Notes under the pieces: model-generated
Databases searched by the model: none
Told to the model about the DNA's origin: nothing
The model's input: only the letters and a program-made list of their open reading frames with translations
From: Endocalyx cinctus
Lineage: Eukaryota > Ascomycota > Sordariomycetes > Amphisphaeriales > Apiosporaceae
Length of the DNA stretch: 64,000 nt
Direction of reading: 5' to 3'
Assembly: GCA_001600455.1 (NCBI GenBank)
Contig: BCKC01000006.1
Span: forward strand, 1,736,001 to 1,800,000
In this document: in pieces, positions 37,308-49,039 of the stretch
Position numbering within the stretch: the stretch's first letter is position 1
How the letters are laid out: every line of letters begins with the position of its first letter
Program-made: the position numbers and the translations under genes

Positions 37308-40300
37308 ATGGGTATTGGAGACCAGATTACTGTCGAGGAGTCGACTGAACCTCCTATATGTGGCTTTACGCAAAATAATCGTACCGATGCCACATATTCT
37401 TCCCCCGGTCTTGAAGTCCAGGGGCCTACTATAGCAAATACTAATCCAAACAAGTTAGCTTCTCCCCAATCCCTTTGCGAGAAGACTACATCGGCCGAGC
37501 CTCACACCCTCTCTGTAGAGGCGTTGAAGGAGCTTCTCCAAACAGACATTCGCAATGGACTCACCCGAGATGAGGCTGCTCGTCGCCTGGAGCGGGATGG
37601 GCCAAATAAGGTTGAGGGTGCTCAAGGGTTATCCGTGTGGAAGATACTCTTGAGACAGGTATCCAACAGTTTGACATTAGTTCTTGTTCTTGTTTTGGCT
37701 CTTTCTTTTGCCATTCAGGATTTCATCGAGGGTGGCGTCGTGGCCGCTGTGATTACCCTCAACATTGTCGTCGGGTAAGTCCATGGCGATGAAGTGTCAA
37801 ATAGCATCGCTAATTTTGAAAATTCCAGACTTGTGCAAGACTATCGTGCCGAACAGACGATTCAGTCTCTCTATGCGTTGTCCGCCCCAACGTGTAAGGT
37901 CATCCGCCAAGAGCAGATCGAGACCATCAAGGCCGAAACGCTCGTCAAGGGTGACGTAGTCCTCCTTAATGTCGGCGACATTGTCCCTGCAGACGTACGT
38001 CTCGTAGACGGACTGAATATGTCTACCGACGAGGCTCTCCTTACTGGAGAGTCACTTCCTATTAGCAAACATGCAGATGTTGTCCTTAATGACGCCGAAG
38101 TGCCTCTTGGCGATCGCGTGAACATGCTCTATTCGGCGAGTACTGTTACCCGGGGTCGAGGAACATGTATTGTCACATCTACTGGAATGGCTACCGAAGT
38201 CGGCAAGATCGCCGAGCTTCTTCGAGCCAATCCCAATCGTGGTATTGAAACATCTAAACTTATGGCCTACTGGAATCGCGTGAAAGCCAGCGCCAGGAGT
38301 ATCCTAGGTTTGGAGGGTACACCTCTGCAAGTGAAATTGAGCAAGTTCGCCCTTCTTCTCTTCGCCTTGGCCATTCTCCTCGCCGTCATCGTGTTCTCGG
38401 CAAGCCGTTGGAAAATTGACGATGACGTATTGATCTATGGCATCTGTGTTGGTGTCGCCGTGATACCGGAGTCGCTTATTGCGGTGCTTACCATTAGCAT
38501 TGCCGTCGGAACCAAAGCCATGGCCAAAGGCAACGTTATTGTGCGAAAGTTATCGGCCCTAGAGGCTGTCGGAGGCGTCACCAATATTTGCTCTGATAAG
38601 ACTGGTACGTTGACTCAGGGTAAGATGATTACCCGCAAAGTATGGCTCGCGAATGGCTCGGAAGCCGCCATAGAAGCGTGCACCCAGCCCTTCGACCCGT
38701 CTAGCGGAACCGTCATTTGGGGCGATCAGAAATTTAAAAAGATAGATACGTCGACCGATAGTCTAGCATCCATTTCCAATATCCCCGATGGCGCGAAGAA
38801 TCTCATTGAATGTCTTACACTGTGCAACAATGCTGTGGTATCAGACAGCAAGTCGGGACCGTGCGACGACACAGCGGAGACTATAACGACCTCAAGTAGC
38901 ACAAATTCTAACTGGGGTGCTGTGGGTGAGCCCACCGAGATCGCCCTTCAGGTCTTCGCCATGAGATTTGGAATAAGTAAATTATCAGTCACCCAATCAA
39001 ATGGAGTTCATCTCATCGCCGAACACCCCTTTGACTCCTCTTGCAAGCGCATGACTGTAGTTTATTCCACTCCGGATCCTCGACATGTTCAGGTATATAC
39101 TAAAGGAGCCCTTGAAGCTCTGCTGCCCCTCCTTGATGCCTCCGATGACGTGAAAGCGGAGTTTACGTCCAAAGCGGAAACGCTGGCGGCGGAAGGACTT
39201 CGCGTTCTCTGCATCGCGCACAAGGTGGTTCAGTCAAGTGACGATCTCAAAGATAACCGCGCAGCTGCCGAGTGTAACCTGATACCGCTCGGCTTAGCCG
39301 GTCTTTATGACCCTCCTCGTCTGGAAACAGCCGAAGCGGTCAAGAAGTGCAGAGTTGCGGGTATTTCGGTGCACATGCTCACGGGCGATCATATCAAGAC
39401 GGCCACGGCGATCGCTCACGAAGTCGGTATTATCGGTCCTGATCTCACGGCCTCCGACTCGGAAAACGCAATCATGCCAGCTTCTGCCTTCGATGCTCTC
39501 ACGGATGAGCAAGTCGATCGGCTGGAGAAGCTACCTATCGTTCTTGCTCGATGCAGCCCCTCGACGAAAGTTCGCATGGTCGAAGCAATGCACCGCCGTG
39601 GCGCGTTCTGCGTCATGACCGGTGACGGCGTGAATGACTCTCCGGCTTTGAAAAAGGCTGATGTCGGTATCGCTATGGGTCTGAACGGAAGTGATGTTGC
39701 TAAAGAGGCTGCGGACATGGTACTTACGGACGACAATTTCGCTTCTATCGTAACCGCTGTTGAAGAAGGCAGACGTTTATTTGACAATATCCAAAAGGTA
39801 AGTCTCAAGAATTTCACTAAAAAAAAACCCCTACCAAAATATGACTAAAACTGACATTTCGGGCGATAGTTCTTGCTCCACCTCCTAGTTTCCAACATTG
39901 CTCAAGTACTTCTGCTTCTCATTGGCCTCGCGTTTAAGGACCGCGACCACAAATCCGTTTTCCCTCTTTCTCCGATTGAGATCCTGTGGGCCAACCTGAT
40001 TACGTCGTCTTTCTTAGCTCTTGGTCTCGGTCTCGAAGAAGCCCAGCCCGACATCATGCTCCGACCTCCCCATGACCTACGCATCGGCGTCTTCACGCGC
40101 GAGATCATCATCGACAAGATGGCGTACGGATTCTTCATGGGCTCACTGTGCATCGCGACCTTCACTTCGATCATCTACACGCCCGTCCCGATCGCGGTCG
40201 AGCTCGGGCACGACTGCAACGGCGAGTACAACGGCACGTGCGTGAACGTGTTCCGGGCTCGGGCCGCCACCTTTGCCACATTGAGCTTCCTTCTCCTCGT

Positions 40301-40634
40301 CACGGCATGGGAGGTCAAGCACTTCACCCGCTCCCTCTTCAACATGTACCCGGAACACTACGGCGGAAGCGTCACGTCCGTGTTCAGGACGGTCTGGAGG
40401 AATAGGTTCCTCTTCTTCGCCGTCGTCGCCGGCTTCATTATCACTTTCCCGGTCATCTACATCCCCGGCCTCAACCATCTCGTGTTTAAGCACGGTCCAA
40501 TTGATTGGGAATGGGGCATCGTCGTCGCTACCGTTATTGTTTACATTGCGCTCATCGAATGTTGGAAAGGTTTGAAGAGAAAATTCGGCAAGGGCGTTGT
40601 CGTTTATGGTGCTCCTCAGGGAGATTTGGTGTAA
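37308..40634 (+). CDS. ena: P-type ATPase, type IID (ENA-like Na+/K+ efflux)
   Basis: Three exons, 37308-37774, 37829-39797 and 39870-40634, encode 1066 residues. Plasma-membrane pump that expels Na+, K+ or Li+ at high salt or alkaline pH. All P-type signatures are present: TGES in the actuator domain at about residue 230, IPESLIAVLTIS in TM4, CSDKTGTLTQGK with the phosphorylated Asp at about 410, KGA in the nucleotide domain, MLTGDH, and TGDGVNDSPALKKADVGIAMG at about 753. The IPESL form in TM4, QVSNSLTLVLVLVLALSF in TM1 and the C-terminal region place it with fungal ENA rather than SERCA or PMCA pumps. The N-terminus is about 55 residues longer than the core and Asn/Thr-rich. No lesions. 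Confidence 0.93.
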
Positions 40635-41097
40635 AAAGTGGTGAGATTCTAAAATTTTGGTGATTTAAAATTGTGAGAAATGGAAACGCAAGTTTTGAAT
40701 TGATATCAAATTTTTGATCCCTTGATCTTCTATTGTTGAGATAGGTCGTCGTCCAAAAGAGCATGTTTAGGCCAAGGTATAGGAGTACCAAACAGCGGAG
40801 TATGGGTATCTTACCCACCCAACATTCATTTTACTTCACTTCATTTCGATCCTCGATGAGAACGTGCATGTAAAAATACATGTTCCAAAAAGGGGGCTCT
40901 TTGATTGGGATAGCCGGGTTTGGCATTGGATGTACTTAAGTACTAAGTGTATAAGTAGTTGAAAGCTATCCCTAAACTAAGATATTTTTTATCTTATTAG
41001 CTAGAGTGTTAACTAAAGTCATTCTCTCATCTTTACTTGATCAGCAAACATGACCTAAATTTTCTCATTTTTATCATCATTAAACGGCCAATTGTGT
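40635..41097. other. Convergent 3' spacer
   Basis: 463 bases between the ends of the ATPase and the amidohydrolase, which face each other. Presumably holds both polyadenylation regions; nothing else seen. Confidence 0.6.
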
Positions 41098-42759
41098 TCA
41101 TTTCTCCGTAGCATCAAATACCTTCTTTCCACTAAACCAAGTCTGCACCACCCTAGCTTTTAACAGATCCTCAGCCTCCCACGCCATATCCACGACGGCG
41201 AAATCCGCCGACAGTCCCTTCTCCAATCTCCCACACCACCCGTCAGCAAAGCAACTATACGCTGACCCTGCCGTAGCTGCGGCCGTGGCGGCGGCGAGGC
41301 TCAAGGCAAAATCCGGCGTCGTCCGCGTCTCGATATCTGGCTCCCTCGCGGACCGTCTCGTCGTCGCCGTGTACACGTTCCTCAGGGGCGCGTGCGGCGC
41401 CGTCGGGGCGTCGGACCCGAGGGCCAAGACGGCGCCCCCGTCCGCGAAGTCGCGATACGCGAACGCGCGACCGCAGCGATCCGGGCCCAAGAGTCGGGGC
41501 CAGGCCCTGAGGATCGCCGGGTCGGCGTGCACGGGCTGGATGCTAGCCGTGATCCCCAAGGCACCTAGGCGGGCGGCGTCGGCGGGTGACGTTACTTCCA
41601 AGTGCTCGATGCGGTGGCGTCGGCCGGGGGTTCCGCACTTCTCGAGAGCGTCGATAGCCGCGCGCACGGTGCGGTCGCCGATCGCGTGGATGGCGACCTG
41701 AAGGTTCGCGGCGTCGGCTTTGGCGACGACGGGGCAGAGCTCTTCATAGGACCAGATCGGGTCGACCGAGAGGCCGTTCGAGGCGTACGGCTCGACGAGA
41801 GAGGCCGTGCACCCGTCGACGATGCCGTCGCCGATGATCTTGATCCCCGCTACGCGGCAGTCCGGGCTCGTCTCGGCGTTGAAGCGCGCGTTTAGGTCGA
41901 CGGCCCGGTCGACTTGCGCTAGGACCTCAGCTGGGTCCTTGCGCGGCGTCACGAGCCAGTGCACGGCGAGACGCAAGGGTAGCGGACCCTGACCCGCGGC
42001 GGCGTACCGCTCTCGCAGTATCTGCAGGGCCTCCCACGCGTTTTCGTCCATCGCCATCTCGACGGCTCCGGTGTACCCGACTTCGTTATACGCCCGGACG
42101 GCGCCCTCCAGAGCGGCTAATTTCTCCTTCGTAGACGCGACCTGCGCGATGTGCGGCCACACGACGGTGACGGCGGCGGACTCGTCCAAGAGGCCCGAGG
42201 CGAACCCGGTCCGCGGGTCGCGGTGAATTTTTCCCCCTTCCGGATCCGGTCGCGACCCGGGCTCGTACACGCCCATCTCCTTCAGGGCCGCGGTGCTGCA
42301 CCAGGTCGAGTGCAGGTCCTTCGAGTCGACGAAGATGGGCCGTTGTCGGCCTTCTTCGTCCAGGTCGTCGAGAGCGGTCGCTAACGCTTCTCCTCCGGTC
42401 ATGAAGTGCATCCAGCCTTTGGCCATGACGCGCGTCAGATGGGGGTTCGCGCGCGCGAACGAGCGGATCGTGTCCCGGATGTCGGATAGGTTTTTGCACT
42501 GTTCGAGCCCCACCTTTTGGAGCGATTGACCGAGCATGAGGAGGTGCATGTGGCCGTCTATGAAACCCGGGAGGACGACGCGACCTTGCATATCGATGCG
42601 TTGAGCGATTTCATCTTCCACATTGCTGGCGGATGGGGAGTCCGAGTCAACGGAAAGAATCTTTCCCGATGAGGAGACGGTCATGCTCGATGCGAAATGA
42701 TGATTCTCGCCGTGCAAGCCGGATTGAAGGAAGCGACCATTATGAAACAGTGTCGCCAT
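41098..42759 (-). CDS. Amidohydrolase family 3 (YtcJ-like) metal-dependent hydrolase
   Basis: A single-exon protein of 553 residues and unusually GC-rich. TIM-barrel amidohydrolase features in order: a small N-terminal strand domain (VSSSGKILSVDSD), VVLPGFIDGHMHL with the HxH metal ligands at residues 70 and 72, KIIGDGIVDG carrying the bridging Lys strand, VAIHAIGDRTV and HRIEHLE with two metal-ligand His, and LGSDAP with the catalytic Asp. The order and spacing match the YtcJ subgroup. The substrate of this subgroup is mostly unknown (amide or formamide bonds). No signal peptide, so probably cytosolic. The high GC leaves a long antisense frame that is a shadow. Confidence 0.9.
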   Translation of the reverse strand: MATLFHNGRFLQSGLHGENHHFASSMTVSSSGKILSVDSDSPSASNVEDEIAQRIDMQGRVVLPGFIDGHMHLLMLGQSLQKVGLEQCKNLSDIRDTIRSFARANPHLTRVMAKGWMHFMTGGEALATALDDLDEEGRQRPIFVDSKDLHSTWCSTAALKEMGVYEPGSRPDPEGGKIHRDPRTGFASGLLDESAAVTVVWPHIAQVASTKEKLAALEGAVRAYNEVGYTGAVEMAMDENAWEALQILRERYAAAGQGPLPLRLAVHWLVTPRKDPAEVLAQVDRAVDLNARFNAETSPDCRVAGIKIIGDGIVDGCTASLVEPYASNGLSVDPIWSYEELCPVVAKADAANLQVAIHAIGDRTVRAAIDALEKCGTPGRRHRIEHLEVTSPADAARLGALGITASIQPVHADPAILRAWPRLLGPDRCGRAFAYRDFADGGAVLALGSDAPTAPHAPLRNVYTATTRRSAREPDIETRTTPDFALSLAAATAAATAGSAYSCFADGWCGRLEKGLSADFAVVDMAWEAEDLLKARVVQTWFSGKKVFDATEK

Positions 42760-43642
42760 TTTCCGATTATTATTATCTCGCTCTCTTCTTCTTGTGTAAG
42801 TAACTACGAGTTTTGTTTTAATTGAATCGGCGTCGCTAAATTTGTCTTTTCAATGTGGGAAACAATGTCGTGTTCCTCATATTTCCGCGCCCCTCCCTTC
42901 TCCCCCGCCTCCGAGGCGAAGCTGACCCGCAATTGGTTTTCCGAGTGAAATAGTTATTGCTCATTAGGGGCTCGGCGGTCCCTATAGAGTGGGTAGAATG
43001 GTTACTTACTACTTGTAGGTTAATTAATGACCTTCTATTTTTAACATAACCCGATAAAAGAAAAGATATCCATATGCGGACAATAAATACATACTTGATT
43101 GGTAGTGGGTTTGAGGAAATAGGGGGTGCTCGTTACCTACCTAGCAGTAGGTGCTAGGTAGACACCCAAATTATTTTACATCATTGAAACAATAATAGAA
43201 AGTAGTACGATGCTTTACATTCGATGAAGTATGTCTCGTAGCTTCAATATCTTATTTCAAGAAAGACCTAGCATCATTCTACAAGAATTAGGATAGGTGT
43301 CACTTCGTTTATTCATAGGGACCTTTCCCAGTACGTGCGTATTTCAATCGGCTAAATAAGACTGGCACTGTTCACCCGGTTTGGAGCAAACGCATGGTAA
43401 TTGACTTTTTTGAGGCAGAATATATGGTAGGAACTATGTCATTAAGGTAACCATGGATGGGCACTTAATACTCTACGATTTCCTTATTTAAATTTTCAAT
43501 CATGCCTAAATATCGGTCGAAGAGCAATTCCGTCCATCAACCCATTCATTCTCAGAATCGATCATAAATATACAACAGCACGCCAATCACCCCCGAGCTA
43601 ATACTCAGTTTCAAATCAATACCTACTCGAAATCAAGTGAAA
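42760..43642. promoter_or_regulatory. Divergent promoter region, amidohydrolase / CBM18 protein
   Basis: 883 bases. A TATA-like ATAAATATA lies near 43564-43572, about 75 bases before the CBM18 start. No other element could be assigned. Confidence 0.45.
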
Positions 43643-44172
43643 ATGCTGTTGTCTCATATTATTTTCTTCGGCGCTTCGGCCATGGCACTATCGGCGAACG
43701 TCTCCCCGGATGGTACTTGCGGGATGATCAAGGACGGTAACGAGAAGGGTTATACCTGCACCGCAGATGCGCGGTGCTGTTCAGGAAACGGCCGCTGTGG
43801 CTCGACCGAACCGTTTTGTCTCGTCTCTACCGGCTGTCAGAAAGCATTTTCATACGAAGACCCGACGAGCGAAGCCTCCTCCGTCTGCATGGAGCCCGTT
43901 AATGGCACCACCGTGTCGCCAGACGGCACTTGTGGCTCCGTCGGCATGGGCGAATGGGGCTACAGATGTCCCGAAACGGGTGATACGTGTTGCTCTGTCG
44001 CGTACGTCTCAAACTCTTTTTTTTTTTTTCTTTTTCGATGCCTCTTATTTTGAGGTTGATCAGTATATACTAATACTAACTATGACCTTCTTTCAGAGGA
44101 TACTGTGGAAATTCTACCGCCCACTGTGTATTGGCTAATGGTTGTCAGACCATGTATGGAAAATGTTCTTGA
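43643..44172 (+). CDS. Small secreted Cys-rich protein with two CBM18 (hevein-like chitin-binding) domains
   Basis: Two exons, 43643-44001 and 44097-44172, encode 144 residues. The start is the ATG at 43643-43645. Residues 1-18 or so (MLLSHIIFFGASAMALS) are a signal peptide. Domain 1 (SPDGTCGM...GYTC...RCCSGNGRCG...FC...GCQ) and domain 2 (SPDGTCGS...GYRC...TCCSVAGYCG...HC...GCQ...KC) each show the eight-Cys hevein pattern with an adjacent CC pair and a C-G after it. The intron falls within domain 2, two residues after the CC pair. By family it binds chitin in the extracellular space. In fungi such proteins can shield cell walls or hide chitin fragments from hosts, which here is inference. Confidence 0.88.
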
Positions 44173-44946
44173 ACTGGCCCTGGTGATATTGAAGGGGAAA
44201 GTCATTAGGTTCAGCCTAAAGAGATGAATGAATTCCACATACTTAAATCAGAAGATGACGCTTCAAAGTATGGCGTGTGACAAGTTTTCGCGTGCAACGA
44301 GAAGTCTTAGACTGATCCGGTCGCATTCAGTAACACCGCTGAATTACCTTACATGGCTACACTATGTCAATAGAAAAGTGGTACATTGGTTTCTTTGATT
44401 CGATTCGATCCGTTCACGATGACTGAGTAGTAGAACCTGCACATGGTAGAAGGCCAATTCCACGAGGAAGTTAATCTGCCGTGTAAACACCGTACAATTC
44501 CCAGTACCGAAAAGAAAGCGGTGTTAATCAGAATAATTCACGAGTAGTACAGTTATTACGCGGACTAACTACACATATACCACATTCACCAGCTTAAGGC
44601 TGGTGCCGTGGCCACTGTGGCTTCCGTTCTGATCTATCACGACTCAATCACCCGAACCGCGATATATTAATTTGTGCATCCTAATAATATGACGTATACT
44701 TCTACTCACCTTTTCAAAATCCTCTTGTGACGTTTCATAACCGTACCGGTACTATCAAGCTTAAATACAAAGATTGACCAAATACATTTGAAATTTTTGC
44801 TTTATTAGTTTACCCAGGTTTCCTTCTAATAGCTCCTAATCAACTTTCTCAAGTAGATTATAACTTGAGAACCTAACTATCTCTGCGAGTGGAACTAGTT
44901 TCTCATTCATTAGATTACGAACTATCAAGAAACGGCTATTCATTAA
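44173..44946. other. Convergent 3' spacer
   Basis: 774 bases between the CBM18 gene and the end of the rhodopsin-domain gene, which face each other. No gene or repeat recognised. Confidence 0.6.
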
Positions 44947-46371
44947 TCATGCCCCATCAGTCCAAGTTCCCGTTCCCCTCTCCGTCTCCATATTATCGAC
45001 GTCACGAAGGGCCCTGGTTAATAACCCGGCCTTGCTTCCACGCCTCCTCGAGTTATCGGACAGCTGATAAGCCTCCGATCCAACAGGATGCTCAGGGTTG
45101 CTTGAAGCGTTTCTGTAGGGGCCGCTGCTGTTTGCCTGGCTATCTACTTTTGGCTGTGTAAACCATCGATATATGGGCCAAAGCGCGGGAATTGTGCCGA
45201 ATATGATCAACAAATCCATCTGTTCTTACTGTTAGCGTATAAGGGTGTATTTCAGAGTTCCATTTAAAGTTAACGTTGCGCATCTCATACCTCGGCCCTA
45301 AGTTGAGTTAGCAGAAATTGATGCGTATTGCGGGGTTCGAATAGACGAATAACCTACGTGTACAACAGCGTGAGAGGAGCCCATGCCCACGTAATATCAA
45401 CATGGTCAGAGTTTTTGATGGTAACGATTTTGACAATAGTTGCAACAGCACCGCTGATAAAAAATGGAATGATCAATAACCGAGTTTGGGTATATCGGAT
45501 TGGAAGACACTTACAAAATGCCTCCCCCCATTAGACCACAAAGGCTAACCTTCATTCTCTTATTTATGTTGAGATTTAGGATTAAAAGTATTGGGAAGAG
45601 TGCGAGAACAACATCTACGAGAGCATTATATCCCGACTGTACATCGGCCACCACGATCCTGCCGGGAGGATTTAGCAGGATATCTGCGAGATAGGGGGAC
45701 AACAGAAAAAAGAGCGACCGTGGGGCAGCTGGTTTGCGATGGAAAGATTATCAGCGTAACACGTAGACTGGAAACTTACTGAAAATTGTAGTTTATACAA
45801 CTCCCTTTAATATTTGGGTCCCATTGTGCCGCCGGTGGGACGCAGTAACAGATGATAATAACTATCGCAAATATGTTCAAGGCTACCAAAACTGCGCCAA
45901 GAGCCCACATGAAGATGAGATAGCTCCGGCGGGCCGTTAGGCCCATGAGTCGGATGAGAAATATCATGACGGAAATCTTGGCAAATGTAGATGCAGCAAT
46001 GGAGAAGACCGGAGCAATGATGGTATACTTGATGGCGTTGGACTTAGCATCCGGGTCTTTGATCGTGTCGATATGGGTTCCGACGCCATAATGCACACTG
46101 ACGGTAACAAGTGCAGAACAAGTAAGTGCCGAAACCTATAAAGTAGCACACGCAACCACACGATCAGTCTAACTGGGCCACGTGTAATTATTGAAAGTGG
46201 AAGATAGTAAGGTCAAAAGGGCCTTACCGTCGCTAAGGTCATAAACGAGTCATCCCAGCCGGCTTGATGAAGCAGAGATACTCGGCCCCACAACCTAATA
46301 GAACATAGAATAAAAACCAACGCGCCCAATGTCCAAGATACAGCGTTGATTGTCGTAGGGTAGTCAGTCAT
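44947..46371 (-). CDS. Seven-TM rhodopsin-domain integral membrane protein (PTH11-like/SAT4 family), with a 7-nt exon
   Basis: Six exons on the minus strand: 46228-46371, 45780-46135, 45515-45658, 45358-45453, 45291-45297 and 44947-45219, encoding 339 residues. The Rhodopsin_dom_fungi layout is visible: a short extracellular N-terminus, GWDDSFMTLATV after TM2, HYGVGTH, FAKISVMIFLIRL, CINYNFQ, then TM5-TM7 with NALVDVVLALFPILL, and a polar cytoplasmic tail. It has no CFEM domain. Exon 4 ends in phase 2 and the last exon opens in phase 0. Only a 7-nt exon (GGCCGAG, after CTAAC...CTTAG and before GTATGAG) bridges them in frame to read YTAEMDLLII. Such proteins are plasma-membrane receptors or sensors of unknown ligand. 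It is divergent from the methyltransferase gene. Confidence 0.8.
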
Positions 46372-47208
46372 GTTATGCGTAATAGCTGAATGATTAGAGA
46401 GTTAGAAGTTAGACTGGAGATGAACTACCGAGCAGCTGAATAAATAGTAAGAAAGACCAGGGAACGGGTCACAGCGGGATGTCATAAGGATGCAGTATGA
46501 TTCTCGTATACAAAGTAGAAGAGGGAGTTTTTTGCGAGGGTAACACAAGCCTGATCCAACTGTTACAGTGACAGCTGACAGCCAAAAGCGGTCAAAATTA
46601 ACTACCTACAAGATCTTTGCTGCAGGCTCGCAGTAACGGTTGGTTGGAATTCACAAATCATCATCCAAATCACAACTGTGATGAGGTCATCCTCATCCAA
46701 ACAACGAAACGTACGTCGATCAATAGTACTCTTGCAGGATCTCCAAGTGTAATGTTGAGTACAAAGGCGAAGTGAAAAGTACTACAGTATTGTAAGCTTT
46801 ATTGAAAAACACCATAAGTAGGCTCTCTCTTGTGAAACTGTAAATTTATCAGAACCAATGAAAATTATCGAAATTGATTAAAATAACTGGATAATTTTTT
46901 CTTGGGCTCAAGTCATTCGCGGAGCGTTTAGGTGTATGTACAAGATAATTACATGCGCCCCAGAGACGTACCTTGAGTGCCGAGTACTTGCTAATACCTT
47001 TGGCATAATATGTAACTAGGTAATACCTACTCAAAAAAGAAATCCCGGTCCATCCTTCTGTAACTCTGTGCAAGTTACTTATATAACTGCCTTGAGACCC
47101 CGAATCATACTTTCCCCGAGCCTGCCTGTTGCTTTTCTTTCTTGAATCTGCGTAGACTTTGAATTTTTCCCTCCATCATTCTTTCTTCGCCTCGTTTGAG
47201 TTTACACC
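46372..47208. promoter_or_regulatory. Divergent promoter region, 7-TM protein / O-methyltransferase
   Basis: 837 bases with promoters in both directions. No gene; no specific site was recognised. Confidence 0.45.
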
Positions 47209-48660
47209 ATGAGCTACGTAACGACTAGGGAGAGCGTTCTTCGGGAAGCATCGGAGATTATCGACGACGTGCAAAAGGGGACTGGAAAGGCCTTGACTGA
47301 GATTGAGAGGGTCAAGGCACTGAAAGTAGCCCAGGATCTGGTGGCGCAGCTTGAGAAGCCTGAAGATGCGCTGCTCAAATTTGCGCACGGTGTAAGTCAA
47401 CCCCGTATCATCCTCGTGTTACTTTCCTGTTAGTGTTCGTATTGTCGTCCCCCTCCTTTGACCACCACTTCTTCGTTGTTAGCCCGCGACATGGATGGCT
47501 ATGCGCATATGTGTCGGATTGAACGTATTTTCTGTCTTGTCGGAGAAAGAACAGACATCAGCGGCCGAATTATCTGAAAAGACGGGTGCGGAGGAGATTC
47601 TTCTCAGTAAGGAAACAGAACCCCGTCGACGCTGATATGAAATGAGTGAAATTAAATGGACAAGCTAACCAAGCTCTGGCGTGCAGGACGCTTGCTGCGT
47701 GTGCTTACAGCATCCTCTTTCGTCGCCGAGAAGGGACCTGGCATTTATGGTCCGACAAAATGGACCGAGTTACTTCGCACCAGAACTGTAGGAGGAATGG
47801 TTCGATGGAAGTCAGTCTATATTATTTTCTTGTTAATTAGTAACCCCAATGCTGGCTTCTAACAATCATCGCACCCCAACAGCTACGACATTCCCATGCC
47901 TTCGATGGCCTGCGCCCCGGAGTGGTTCGAGAAGGAAGGATTTAAAAACCCTACCGACGCCAAAAACGCACCGTTTCAGCGTGCTTTCGGCGTGGAAGGA
48001 ATTGAAATATTTCCCTGGCTCAACCAACCCGAAAACAAGCGCCACTGGGACGACGTGAACACGTTCTTCGAAGGCGACCGTGGCAGTCGGCCATCTTGGG
48101 TCACTTGGTTCCCTGTTCGCGAAAAGCTCCTGTCTGGCGTACGATCCAACGCGGAAGGCGACTTACTCTTAGTCGACGTAGGCGGAGGTCGCGGCCACGA
48201 TATCATGGAGTTCGACCACGCGTTTGCCGACGAGCCAGGGCTGCTGGTGCTTCAAGACCAGCCCATCGTGCTCGCGAGCGCCGACGGGCTACCGTCCCGG
48301 ATTGAGAAGCGAGGCATCGACTTTTTCACCGAGAGTCCCGTCCGGGATGCCCGGATCTACTTCATGAAGTTCATCATGCACGACTTCAACGACGATCAGT
48401 GCCTGTCCATTCTTAAAAATATTGCTTCGTCCATGAAGAAGGATTATTCCTTCCTAGTAATCAACGACTTCATCCTTCCAGATCAAGGATGCCCGTTGCT
48501 TTCTGCTCAGTGGGACTTGGTGATGATGGCTTCTATGGCCGGGATGGAGAGGACTGAGTCGCACTGGAAATCTCTCTTGGCAGCGGCCGGCCTTGGCGTG
48601 GAGGGATTGTACCAGCCACCAGGTGATGGGCAGGGTATTATAGTGGCCACTTGCCTGTAA
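47209..48660 (+). CDS. SAM-dependent O-methyltransferase (COMT-like, class II)
   Basis: Four exons, 47209-47391, 47483-47606, 47687-47810 and 47883-48660, encode 402 residues. The N-terminal dimerisation part includes WMAMRICVGLNVFSVL and AAELSEKTGAEEILLRRLLRVL (winged helix). The Rossmann SAM-binding loop is LLVDVGGGRGHD. The segment FIMHDFNDDQCLSILKNI contains the catalytic-type His (usual form HDWxDxxCxxIL). It is most like fungal sterigmatocystin-type O-methyltransferases, which methylate hydroxyls of aromatic metabolites in the cytosol. No biosynthetic synthase is nearby, so its substrate is unknown. Length is normal and no lesions are seen. Confidence 0.92.
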
Positions 48661-49039
48661 ACATATTCCTATTGTAGTAGAGCTTAATGTCACGGCATGG
48701 CACAGTGCATGATGGTATACATACTTTGAATGGGACTGTACTCCAGGTATTTGTATCTTTTTAGAATACCTTAGTTACTTAGTATTTTCCTTTCTTCTTC
48801 AACTTTAGGATCTTCGATAAATATACTGATTACTTCGAGCATTTCCCTTGATATATCGTATGTGCCATCACACCGGCCGTAGCATCCCCCCTCTTTTCTC
48901 GGCCCTGCCGGTGACCCGTATAGGCCGCAGCTGCCGGTGGAAGTACTTCCGAAAAGCAAAGGACAGAAGAGAAAAGAAACAAAGTTTGAAGCAGCCCCAC
49001 TATATAAGGATCGATGCAGTTGCCATGGACTATGTCTGG
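48661..49039. other. Convergent 3' spacer
   Basis: 379 bases between the methyltransferase and the peptidase, which face each other. Nothing beyond the 3' flanks is recognised. Confidence 0.6.

Noticed and set aside
41285..42529. Several plus-strand frames opposite the amidohydrolase
   Set aside because: Shadows of a GC-rich gene; the minus-strand protein carries all amidohydrolase motifs.
1..48660. A secondary-metabolite cluster formed by P450, MFS, PhyH and O-methyltransferase
   Set aside because: The genes are spread over 48 kb with housekeeping genes between them and no PKS, NRPS or terpene synthase. Only a cluster edge left of the window remains possible.
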